Translations under genes and position numbers: made by a program | NCBI GenBank assembly: GCA_946479745.1 | Contig: CAMLGZ010000002.1 | Location: forward strand, 62,001 to 126,000 | Direction of reading: 5' to 3' | Source of the DNA: an uncultured Pseudoxanthomonas sp. | Lineage (GTDB): Bacteria > Pseudomonadota > Gammaproteobacteria > Xanthomonadales > Xanthomonadaceae | Length of the DNA stretch: 64,000 nt | Shown here: piece after piece, positions 7,327 through 15,424 of the stretch | Layout: every line of letters starts with the position of its first letter | Position numbering within the stretch: position 1 is the first letter of the stretch | Notes under the pieces: generated by a model | Databases searched by the model: none | What the model saw: only the letters and a program-made list of their open reading frames with translations | Told to the model about the DNA's origin: nothing

Positions 7327-9903
7327 ATGAATTACCGCAAGTCAGCACTATCGTCAGCCATCGTCGCCTGCATGGCATTCAGCGCCCATGCGCAGGAAGC
7401 CGGCCAGGCGCCCAGTACCAATGAGCAGGCCACGCAGTTGGACACCGTTACCGTTACCGGCTACCGCATGTCTTTGGAAAAAAGCCAGGCGGTCAAGCGC
7501 TCGGCCAATTCCATCGTCGATGCGATCAGCGCAGAAGATATCGGCAAGTTCCCTGACACCAATGCTGCCGAATCCTTGTCGCACCTGCCCGGTATTACCG
7601 TCGACCGCCAGTTCGGCGAAGGCGAGAAGGTCAGCATCAACGGCACCGATCCGGCGCTGAACCGGGTATTGGTGAACGGCCAGACCATCGCTTCCGGCGA
7701 TTGGGGCGGCAACCCCACCGACACCAGTGGCCGCACCTTCAACTACACCCTGCTCTCGCCGGAAATCATCGGCCTGATGGAGGTGTACAAGACCCCGGAA
7801 GCCCGCATCGACGAAGGCTCGATCGGCGGCACCGTGATCGTGCACACCCGCAAGCCGCTGGACCTGCCCAGCAACACCATCCGCGGTTCGGTCGGCTACA
7901 ACTACAACGACCGCTCGGAAGATGGAAATCCGCGCGGCTCGGTGTTGTGGAGTTGGAAGAACGACGCTGAGGACTTCGGCTTTCTGGTGTCGGGCACTCA
8001 CGACGAACAAAGCATTTCCCGTGCCGGTATCGAGTATTGGGGCTATACCACCGGCTTGCCCGCCACCGCTACGATCACCGGCGAAGGCGATCCCGCATTG
8101 GCCAAGCTGCCGGTCGGCATCAGCAGCTCCTATTTCCAGCAGGACCGCAAGCGCGACGGCTTGCAGGCGGCGCTGCAGTGGAAACCCAATGACCGCAACG
8201 AGTTCAACCTGACCGGTCTATATGTCAAGGGCAAGTACGACAACTTCAGCCAGGCGCGCTATGTCTGCCCGGCCTGCAGCCTGAGCCAGATCACCAGCGC
8301 CACCATTGAGGATGGCTATGTCGTAGCTGCCGATGTTGATGGCGACGCCTATGCGCAGCACGATTTCAACCTGCGCAAGAGCCAGGTCGAGACCAATAGC
8401 CTGAACCTGCGTCACGACTACTATGGCGATGCCTGGGTATTCACCACCCAGGCGGGTACTACCAGCGCCAAGGGCGGCAAGGATCCGGAGTATTTGATGA
8501 AGACGCTGCTGCTCAGCGGCGGATTCGACTTCGAGTACGACGCCAATCACACCATCGTGAACTACGACAACAACGACGCGTCCAATTGGGGTCTGACTCC
8601 CGGCCAGCAGTACGGCGGCCAGTACTACGAGACCAGCCGCGACAAGGAGCGCTACTTCCAGTTCGACGCCGAGCATGACGTGGAATGGGGTCCGATCAAC
8701 AAGATCCAATTGGGCTACAAGTACACCAATCACGACAACAGCGTGTCTTCGCGCGGAAATGCGGTGGACGTGGTATCGGCTCTGAACCTGACCGATATTC
8801 TCGGTGGCTTGGCGCCGAGCGGTCTTTACGACGGTCTCGGGGCGAGCGGAGATTTGACCAGTTGGCCAACGGCCGACTTGAACGCGGCTATCGCCTACTT
8901 CAATACACTGACGCCGCGCGGCCCCTACAACTACAACTACGGCCCTTCGTTCGCCGTCAAGGAAATCACCAACGCGTTCTACGCGCAGGCCAACTTCGAG
9001 TCCGGCAAGTGGCGCGGCAACCTGGGCGTGCGCTATGTCGACACGTCGGACAAGTCGCTGTATTGGGTCAACAACAGCACAGGCAGCTACGATAGGGCAC
9101 TGGCCAACCGCAGCTACTACAAGCCGCTGCCCAGCTTCAATCTGGCTTACGAAGTGAACGAGGACATGGTGGCGCGCTTCTCCGCCGCCAAGGTGATGGC
9201 CCGCCCGCGCTATGGTCAATTGGCAGGAACGTTGGATCTTAACGACGCGCAGTTTACGGGCGGCGGCGGCAACGTCGATCTCAAACCCTACGAAGCCACT
9301 AACTACGACCTGGCGTTCGAGTGGTACTTCGCGCCCAGCAGCATGCTCGCTGCCGAGGTGTTTCGTCGCGACATCAGCAACTATGTAGTGACCAACACCA
9401 CCGAACAGCAGTTGACCAATCCGATCTCCGGTGTGTCTGGCGTCTATTCCATCAGCCGTCCGATCAACGTCGCCGATGCCACTGCCACCGGCGTTGCGCT
9501 GATCTACCAGCAAGCGTTCGACAACGGTTTCGGCATCAACGCCAACTACACCTATACCGATACCAGCAGCAGTAGCGACCTGTTCCTGCCGTACGTCTCC
9601 AAGAATGCCTATACGCTGACCCCGTACTTCGAAAAAGGCCCGTTCAGCGTGCGCGTGAACTACAGCTATCGTTCGGAGTACTTCAATCAGATCGGGCGCC
9701 AGAACGCCACCGTGTTCGCCGATGCTTATAAGCAGCTCGACTTGATCGCCGGTTACCAGATCAACGACCTGCTTGGCGTCACCTTCAGCGCCACCAACCT
9801 GCTCGACGAAACTTATTATTGGTACGACACTCAGAAGCGCACTCCACTCGGTGTGTACAAGAGCGGACGCAACTACCAGTTGGCCCTCACCTTCAAGTTC
9901 TGA
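7327..9903 (+). CDS. TonB-dependent outer-membrane receptor (Xanthomonas/Caulobacter class)
   Basis: An 858-residue receptor. A Sec signal (MNYRKSALSSAIVACMAFSA, cut after AHA) is followed by a TonB-box-like LDTVTVTGYR at about 38-47, the plug domain (SAEDIGKFPDTNAAESLSHL, NRVLVNGQTIASGDW, EVYKTPEARIDEGSIGGTV) and a 22-strand-type barrel ending in the aromatic terminus LTFKF. Receptors of this class import carbohydrates in Xanthomonadaceae. Here it sits between glucokinase and the glycosidase array and would bring glycan fragments or glycopeptides into the periplasm. The ribosome site GGGAGAG is close to the ATG. A perfect 11-bp terminator follows, so the glycosidase genes are a separate transcript. 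The exact ligand is inferred from context only. Confidence 0.93.
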   Translation: MNYRKSALSSAIVACMAFSAHAQEAGQAPSTNEQATQLDTVTVTGYRMSLEKSQAVKRSANSIVDAISAEDIGKFPDTNAAESLSHLPGITVDRQFGEGEKVSINGTDPALNRVLVNGQTIASGDWGGNPTDTSGRTFNYTLLSPEIIGLMEVYKTPEARIDEGSIGGTVIVHTRKPLDLPSNTIRGSVGYNYNDRSEDGNPRGSVLWSWKNDAEDFGFLVSGTHDEQSISRAGIEYWGYTTGLPATATITGEGDPALAKLPVGISSSYFQQDRKRDGLQAALQWKPNDRNEFNLTGLYVKGKYDNFSQARYVCPACSLSQITSATIEDGYVVAADVDGDAYAQHDFNLRKSQVETNSLNLRHDYYGDAWVFTTQAGTTSAKGGKDPEYLMKTLLLSGGFDFEYDANHTIVNYDNNDASNWGLTPGQQYGGQYYETSRDKERYFQFDAEHDVEWGPINKIQLGYKYTNHDNSVSSRGNAVDVVSALNLTDILGGLAPSGLYDGLGASGDLTSWPTADLNAAIAYFNTLTPRGPYNYNYGPSFAVKEITNAFYAQANFESGKWRGNLGVRYVDTSDKSLYWVNNSTGSYDRALANRSYYKPLPSFNLAYEVNEDMVARFSAAKVMARPRYGQLAGTLDLNDAQFTGGGGNVDLKPYEATNYDLAFEWYFAPSSMLAAEVFRRDISNYVVTNTTEQQLTNPISGVSGVYSISRPINVADATATGVALIYQQAFDNGFGINANYTYTDTSSSSDLFLPYVSKNAYTLTPYFEKGPFSVRVNYSYRSEYFNQIGRQNATVFADAYKQLDLIAGYQINDLLGVTFSATNLLDETYYWYDTQKRTPLGVYKSGRNYQLALTFKF

Positions 9904-9913
9904 TGCGGTACGG

Positions 9914-9952
9914 GCGGGCCATCGTTCCCTCCACGATGGCCCGCTTTTTTTT
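9914..9952 (+). terminator. Rho-independent terminator after the TonB receptor
   Basis: A perfect 11-bp stem (GCGGGCCATCG / CGATGGCCCGC) with a 9-base loop is followed by eight T. It begins 10 bases after the receptor stop. Confidence 0.95.
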
Positions 9953-10277
9953 GCGAAGTCGCCAGCAAGAAGCTCTGCATTTTTCCAGGAGGAATGCTGT
10001 TCTCATGATGCCCGATAGCTACTGTTGCGCAACTGCTCTATTCCGCTGCCACATTGGAACCCTGTGCCGGACGCTACCACCACTGCTCCCACCTCTCCCC
10101 TTTTCCTCTGCCGCAACCGGTCGTCTGCGGAAACGACCACGACCAAACTATTGCTTCCCCTGCAACTGAGGCCCCAAGGCCCCTCTCGCAATCCGAACTC
10201 CTGATGCGCGAGACTGACATCTGCGCGTACGGCTGCCGGGCAATCATCCCCAAAATAGCGATGAAGAAAGCGACCGA
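9953..10277. other. Upstream region of the glycosidase array
   Basis: No credible gene is seen; short open frames here lack coding features. The promoter for the GH20-to-sialidase array should lie here, because a strong terminator precedes it. No copy of the TTAGAnCGnTCnAA operator and no obvious promoter boxes were found. Confidence 0.4.
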
Positions 10278-12728
10278 ATGATCACGACACCCGTCCGTTC
10301 CGCACGCATCAAGCCGCTGATGCGCGCATTGGCCCTGCTATTGGCTGCCGGCTTGTCCCTGCCTGGCTGCGCTGAGCGCACGGCTTCAGCCGCTGTCGCT
10401 ACTGCCGTGGACGCCAAAGTATTGCCGTTGATTCCCGCGCCAGCCGAGTTCGAACGCGGCAAAGGTAGTTTCCGGATCACTACCAAGACTGTCGTTTCTG
10501 TCGCACAGAACGATACCCCGGCGCGCGACGCTGCGAACCATCTGGTCCGGCTGCTGCGCGATACGCGTGGCTTGAACCTGACCCTGCGTGAGGAATCCAC
10601 CCCGTCACCGGCCAGCATCCGTTTGCAACTGGATCCCCAGTCGCCCGTGGCCCAAGCCGAGGGATATGCGCTGGACGTGGATGCGCAGGACCTGCGTATT
10701 CGCGCGCGCGACGCTGCGGGTCTGTTCTACGGTGCGATCAGCGCGTGGCAACTGGCCAGCGCCGGCGCCGGTCGCGGCGCTGCCGAAATACCCGCAGTGA
10801 CGATCCGGGATTGGCCGCGCTTCGGCTGGCGCGGCCAATTGCTGGACGTGGCCCGCCACTTCCACGACGTGGACACGGTCAAGCATGTGATCGACGCGAT
10901 GGCCTTGCACAAGCTCAACGTGCTGCATCTGCACCTGACCGACGACCAGGGCTGGCGCATCGAAATCAAGCGCTATCCGAAGCTCACCGAAATCGGCGCC
11001 TGGCGAACGCCACCGGGCGCTGGCCGTCACGGTACGCCGCAGCGCTACGGCGGCTTTTACACGCAGGAACAGATCCGCGAACTGGTCGCCTATGCCACCG
11101 CGCGTCACATCACCATCCTGCCCGAGATCGACATGCCCGGCCATGCACAGGCAGCGGTGGCGGCCTATCCTGAAGAAGTCGGAGTGACCGGCGAACGTCC
11201 ATCGGTAGCGGTGGATTGGGGCGTCAATCCCTATCTGTTCGACACCGACGAACGCAGCATGAAGTTCATCGAAGGTGTACTCGACGAAGTGCTGGAGCTG
11301 TTCCCCTCCCCTTTCATCCACATCGGTGGCGACGAGGCGGTCAAGGATCAGTGGGAAGAATCGCCGGCGATCCGCGCGCAGATGCGGAAGCTGGGCGTGA
11401 AAGACGCGCATGCCATGCAGGGCCGGTTCAATGCGCAACTGGCCAAGTACCTGACCGGCAAGGGCCGACGTTTGATCGGTTGGGACGAGATCCTGGAGGG
11501 CGGCCTGCCGGAAAGCGCTTCGGTAATGTCCTGGCGCGGCGTGGAAGGCGCCGTGGCCGCCGCCAAGCTCGGCCACGACGTGGTGCTGGCCCCGGCCGGC
11601 TGGATGTATCTCGACAACCTGCAGACCGAGCGCAGCGACGAGCCCAACGGCCGTCTGGCGGTGCTGCCGCTGTCGCGCGTCTACGAATTGGATCCCGTGC
11701 CAGCGGGGTTGACCGCCGACCAGGCCCGGCACGTGCTGGGCGCGCAGGGTGCGTTGTGGAGCGAATACATTTCTTCGCGCCGGCATGTCGACCATGCGCT
11801 GTTTCCGCGTTTGGCTGCGGTAGCCGAAGTGGCCTGGTCGCCGATGGCCGCACGCAACTGGAAGAGCTTCCTTGCGCGCTTGCCGGCGCAGTTGCAGCGC
11901 TACCGTGCACTGGGTATCGACTACAGCGACGGCGCTTTCGCCACCGATATCAAGGTCGAGAGCAGCCCCAGCGCGGTATCGGCCAATGCGGCATCGAACG
12001 GCGGCCCGGCCAAGATCGCGCTAAGCAACCAAACCGGCGTTGGCCAGATCCGCTATACCATTGATGGTAGCGAACCCACGTTGGAGTCTTCGCGCTACAG
12101 CGCGCCTTTCGCCGCGACGTTGCCGGTCACGGTCAAAGCCGCGGTCTTTGCCGAGGGTGGACAGCCGCTGGCCGCGGTGCGCAGCCGGCACTTCGACCGC
12201 CAAACGCTGCTGAGCGTCGACACCCAGGGCCTGCGCAATTGCCACAACGGAGGCCCGTTGGGTTTGCGTGTGCCGCTGCTGCCGGACATGCCGGGCATGG
12301 ACACCCCCGTCTACAACGTCGACCTGTTCTACGCCTGCTGGACCTATCCCCAGGCGCGGCTGGACGGTATCGCGGGAATCCGCGTCGACGCTGCGCGATT
12401 GGCGCGAAACTATGGCCTGGCGCACGACCAGTCGAAGGTGCATCAGTATCCTTCGAGTACACCTCAGGGAGAGCGGGCTCAGGGAGAGCAAGCACCTGGA
12501 GAGCTTGAAGTGCTGGACGGTTGCAACGGCAAGATACTGGTCAAAATGGCGTTACCGACCGGCGCTGCCTTGGGCGAACAGTTCACTCTGGAAGCGCCAT
12601 TGCCGCCGCAAGAGGGCGTCCACGAACTATGTCTACGCTTCACCGCCTCCATCGAAGGTCCGCTGTACGCGATAGGAGCGGTTCAACTGATCGAGGCCAC
12701 CGCGCAGTCGCCACCCGCCAAGCATTGA
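10278..12728 (+). CDS. GH20 beta-N-acetylhexosaminidase lipoprotein
   Basis: An 816-residue exo-beta-hexosaminidase that removes terminal GlcNAc/GalNAc by substrate-assisted catalysis. A lipoprotein signal (LSLPGC, lipobox Cys at about 31) places it on a membrane. Residues about 48-165 form the GH20b domain and about 180-530 the catalytic barrel, with the Asp-Glu pair in HIGGDEAV (D352, E353). A C-terminal chitobiase-type beta domain follows (IRYTIDGSEPT). A second ATG 14 codons in (MRALALLLAAG) could be the true start. It is the first gene of the array; the beta-mannosidase begins 11 bases after its stop. In N-glycan breakdown it would uncap the mannose antennae. Confidence 0.93.
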   Translation: MITTPVRSARIKPLMRALALLLAAGLSLPGCAERTASAAVATAVDAKVLPLIPAPAEFERGKGSFRITTKTVVSVAQNDTPARDAANHLVRLLRDTRGLNLTLREESTPSPASIRLQLDPQSPVAQAEGYALDVDAQDLRIRARDAAGLFYGAISAWQLASAGAGRGAAEIPAVTIRDWPRFGWRGQLLDVARHFHDVDTVKHVIDAMALHKLNVLHLHLTDDQGWRIEIKRYPKLTEIGAWRTPPGAGRHGTPQRYGGFYTQEQIRELVAYATARHITILPEIDMPGHAQAAVAAYPEEVGVTGERPSVAVDWGVNPYLFDTDERSMKFIEGVLDEVLELFPSPFIHIGGDEAVKDQWEESPAIRAQMRKLGVKDAHAMQGRFNAQLAKYLTGKGRRLIGWDEILEGGLPESASVMSWRGVEGAVAAAKLGHDVVLAPAGWMYLDNLQTERSDEPNGRLAVLPLSRVYELDPVPAGLTADQARHVLGAQGALWSEYISSRRHVDHALFPRLAAVAEVAWSPMAARNWKSFLARLPAQLQRYRALGIDYSDGAFATDIKVESSPSAVSANAASNGGPAKIALSNQTGVGQIRYTIDGSEPTLESSRYSAPFAATLPVTVKAAVFAEGGQPLAAVRSRHFDRQTLLSVDTQGLRNCHNGGPLGLRVPLLPDMPGMDTPVYNVDLFYACWTYPQARLDGIAGIRVDAARLARNYGLAHDQSKVHQYPSSTPQGERAQGEQAPGELEVLDGCNGKILVKMALPTGAALGEQFTLEAPLPPQEGVHELCLRFTASIEGPLYAIGAVQLIEATAQSPPAKH

Positions 12729-12739
12729 TAGGAGCCCGC

Positions 12740-15424
12740 ATGTTCGCGCTACACCTTCGTTTTCGTTCCTGCCACAAGTTGTACCTGATCGCGCTGCTGT
12801 GCCTTGCCTTGGCAATGCCGGCTTGGGCCGCTCCGCCCACCTCGCTGGATCTCGACGGCGCTTGGCAGGTTCGACTCGTCCCGGGACAGGTGCAGGCGAA
12901 GGAACATCCGCAAGCGGCTGTGTGGCTGGCGGCGCGGGTGCCAGGCACGGTGCAGACCGATCTGATGGCGGCCGGGCTGGTACCCGATCCGTTCGTAGGC
13001 AGCAACGAAGGTGCCATCCAATGGGTCGGTCTGAGCGACTGGCAATACCGCAGCCGTTTCAAGGTCGAAACGGCGACCTTGAAGCGCGGACACGTCGAAC
13101 TGGTGTTCGACGGGCTGGACACGCTGGCTGAGGTCCGCCTCAACGGCAAACCGTTGCTGGACGCGGACAACATGTTCCGGCGCTGGCGTGTGGATGCCAG
13201 GCCGTTGCTCAAGCGCGGCGAGAATGTGCTTGAAGTGACCTTGCGCTCGCCGATCAAGAAGATCCAGCCGTGGCTGGCGCAACAGCCGTATGCCCTGCCC
13301 GGCGGCTACGATTCGGCCTTCGGCGACGAGCCGGCGGGACGCCTAAGCTCCACTTATGTTCGCAAGGCACCCTACCACTTCGGCTGGGACTGGGGACCGC
13401 GCATCGTCACTGCCGGCATCTGGAAGAACGTGCGCCTGGAAGCCTGGGACGCGATGCGTGTGGAAAGCATGCACGTCGCCCAGCAGCGGGTGGACGCCCA
13501 GGCGGCACAGCTCGAAGCGCAGATCGAACTGGAAGCCGGCGCCAGCGGGCCGGTGCATGTCGTGCTGGAAGTGCGCAGCCCGGACGGCACCACGGTGGCG
13601 CGGATCGAACGTGATGCGGTAGTCGACCGTGGTCGCAACCGCATCGACTTGCCGTTGCGCATCGCCGATCCCAAGCGCTGGTTCCCCTTCGGCTATGGCG
13701 CCCAGGATCGCTATACCTTCGCCGCAACGCTGCACGACGCCAGTGGCGACCTGCACGCGGTCCAGCGCACCACCGGCTTGCGCACCGTCGAGCTGCGCCG
13801 CGAGAAGGACAAGTGGGGCAAGAGCATGGAGTTCGTGATCAACGGCATCCCGATCTTCGCCAAGGGCGCGAATCTGATCCCGCTGGACAGCTTCCCAACC
13901 CGTGTCGATGAGACGCGCATGCGCCGCACTCTGCTCGACGCGCGCGAAGCCAACATGAACATGCTGCGCATGTGGGGCGGCGGCCATTATCAGGACGACC
14001 GTTTCTACGAGCTTGCCGACGAACTGGGCATCATGATCTGGCAGGACTTCATGTTCGGCGGTGCGATCCCGCCATACGACGTGGATTTTCGCGAGAACAC
14101 CCGCCAGGAGGCGATCGAACAGGTCAAGCGGCTGCGCGATCACCCCAGCATCGTGATGTGGTGCGGCAACAACGAAGTGCAGACCGGTTGGGACCACTGG
14201 GGCGACCGGGTCAAGTTCAAGCAATCGATCGATCCCGAGGAACGCAGCCGCATCGAGCGCGGCATGACCACGCTGTTCGGTACCGTGTTCCGCGAAGTGG
14301 TCGCAATGCACGATCCGGATGTGCCGTACTGGGCGACGTCGCCCGGCACCGATTTCGACGGCGCCGCGGATGCAAGCGACGACGGCGACATGCACTACTG
14401 GCAGGTCTGGGGTGGCGAGGCCAAACCGGCCGAGGCGTATCTGGACGTCAACACCCGCTTCCTGTCCGAGTACGGCCTGCAATCCTTTCCTGACATGCGT
14501 ACCGTTCGCGCCTTCGCCGGTCCGCAGGACATGGATCCGGAATCGCCGGTGATGCGCGCGCACCAGAAGTTCGACAGCGGCAAAGGCAACCAGCGCCTGC
14601 TTCTCTACATCCGCCGCGAGTTCGGCGAGCCGAAGGACTTCGAAAGCTTCGTCTACCTGAGCCAGTTGATGCAGGCCGACGGCATCGGCCTGGCCGCCTC
14701 GCACCTGCGCGCGTCGCGTCCGCGGGCGATGGGTTCGCTGTACTGGCAGCTCAACGACGTGTGGCCGGGTGCATCGTGGTCCAGCGTGGACTACTACGGG
14801 CGTTGGAAAGCGCTGAACTACCACGCTCGCCGCTTCTACGCACCGGAGCTGGCCGCCGCGCTGCGCAAGGACGGTACGACCACGCTGTCGCTGATCTCCG
14901 ACCGTACCGCGCCGATGGCCGCGCGTTGGCGGTTGCGCGTAATGGATTTTGAGGGGAAGGAACTGAGTCGCCGCGAGCGGACCGCGACGCTGCCGCCGCT
15001 GAGCAGCACCTGGGTGGGCCAGTTCAGCGATGCGCAGTTGCTCGGCGCCGCCGATCCGAAACGAAGCTTTGCGTCGTTCGAGTTGCTCTATGGCGGACGC
15101 ATACTGTCGCGCCAGGTAGTGTTCTTCGATGCCGCCAAGCGTCTTGCGCTAACCGCACCGCAAATCCACAGCGAATGGAAGGTCGACGGAGACGGCTTTG
15201 CGCTGACCTTGTCCAGCGACACTCTGGCGCGCGATGTTTGGCTGTCGTTCGGCGATCTGGACACGCGTTTGTCGGACAACGCCTTCGACCTGCTGCCGGG
15301 CGAACCGTTGACCGTTCGCGTGCACAGCCAGGCAACGTTCGAGCAACTGCGCGCTGCGCTGCAGGTGCGCGAGCTGGCCGGCACACTGGCTGGCGCACCG
15401 GCTGAACCTGCGGAGACGAAATAA
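12740..15424 (+). CDS. GH2 beta-mannosidase
   Basis: An 894-residue exo-beta-mannosidase with a Sec signal (LIALLCLALAMPAWAAPP). The order is N-terminal sugar-binding domain (WLAARVPGTVQTDLMAAG), Ig-like domain, catalytic barrel and C-terminal beta domains. The acid/base Glu is E479 in WCGNNEV and the nucleophile Glu is E577 in LSEYGLQSFP. The motif HFGWDWGPRI is typical of GH2 mannosidases rather than galactosidases. It should cut the Man-beta-1,4-GlcNAc bond of the N-glycan core. The start is supported by GGAG 6 bases upstream and the 11-base gap from the GH20 gene. Its TAA stop shares a base with the next ATG (TAATG), so translation is coupled to the GH3 gene. Confidence 0.93.
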   Translation: MFALHLRFRSCHKLYLIALLCLALAMPAWAAPPTSLDLDGAWQVRLVPGQVQAKEHPQAAVWLAARVPGTVQTDLMAAGLVPDPFVGSNEGAIQWVGLSDWQYRSRFKVETATLKRGHVELVFDGLDTLAEVRLNGKPLLDADNMFRRWRVDARPLLKRGENVLEVTLRSPIKKIQPWLAQQPYALPGGYDSAFGDEPAGRLSSTYVRKAPYHFGWDWGPRIVTAGIWKNVRLEAWDAMRVESMHVAQQRVDAQAAQLEAQIELEAGASGPVHVVLEVRSPDGTTVARIERDAVVDRGRNRIDLPLRIADPKRWFPFGYGAQDRYTFAATLHDASGDLHAVQRTTGLRTVELRREKDKWGKSMEFVINGIPIFAKGANLIPLDSFPTRVDETRMRRTLLDAREANMNMLRMWGGGHYQDDRFYELADELGIMIWQDFMFGGAIPPYDVDFRENTRQEAIEQVKRLRDHPSIVMWCGNNEVQTGWDHWGDRVKFKQSIDPEERSRIERGMTTLFGTVFREVVAMHDPDVPYWATSPGTDFDGAADASDDGDMHYWQVWGGEAKPAEAYLDVNTRFLSEYGLQSFPDMRTVRAFAGPQDMDPESPVMRAHQKFDSGKGNQRLLLYIRREFGEPKDFESFVYLSQLMQADGIGLAASHLRASRPRAMGSLYWQLNDVWPGASWSSVDYYGRWKALNYHARRFYAPELAAALRKDGTTTLSLISDRTAPMAARWRLRVMDFEGKELSRRERTATLPPLSSTWVGQFSDAQLLGAADPKRSFASFELLYGGRILSRQVVFFDAAKRLALTAPQIHSEWKVDGDGFALTLSSDTLARDVWLSFGDLDTRLSDNAFDLLPGEPLTVRVHSQATFEQLRAALQVRELAGTLAGAPAEPAETK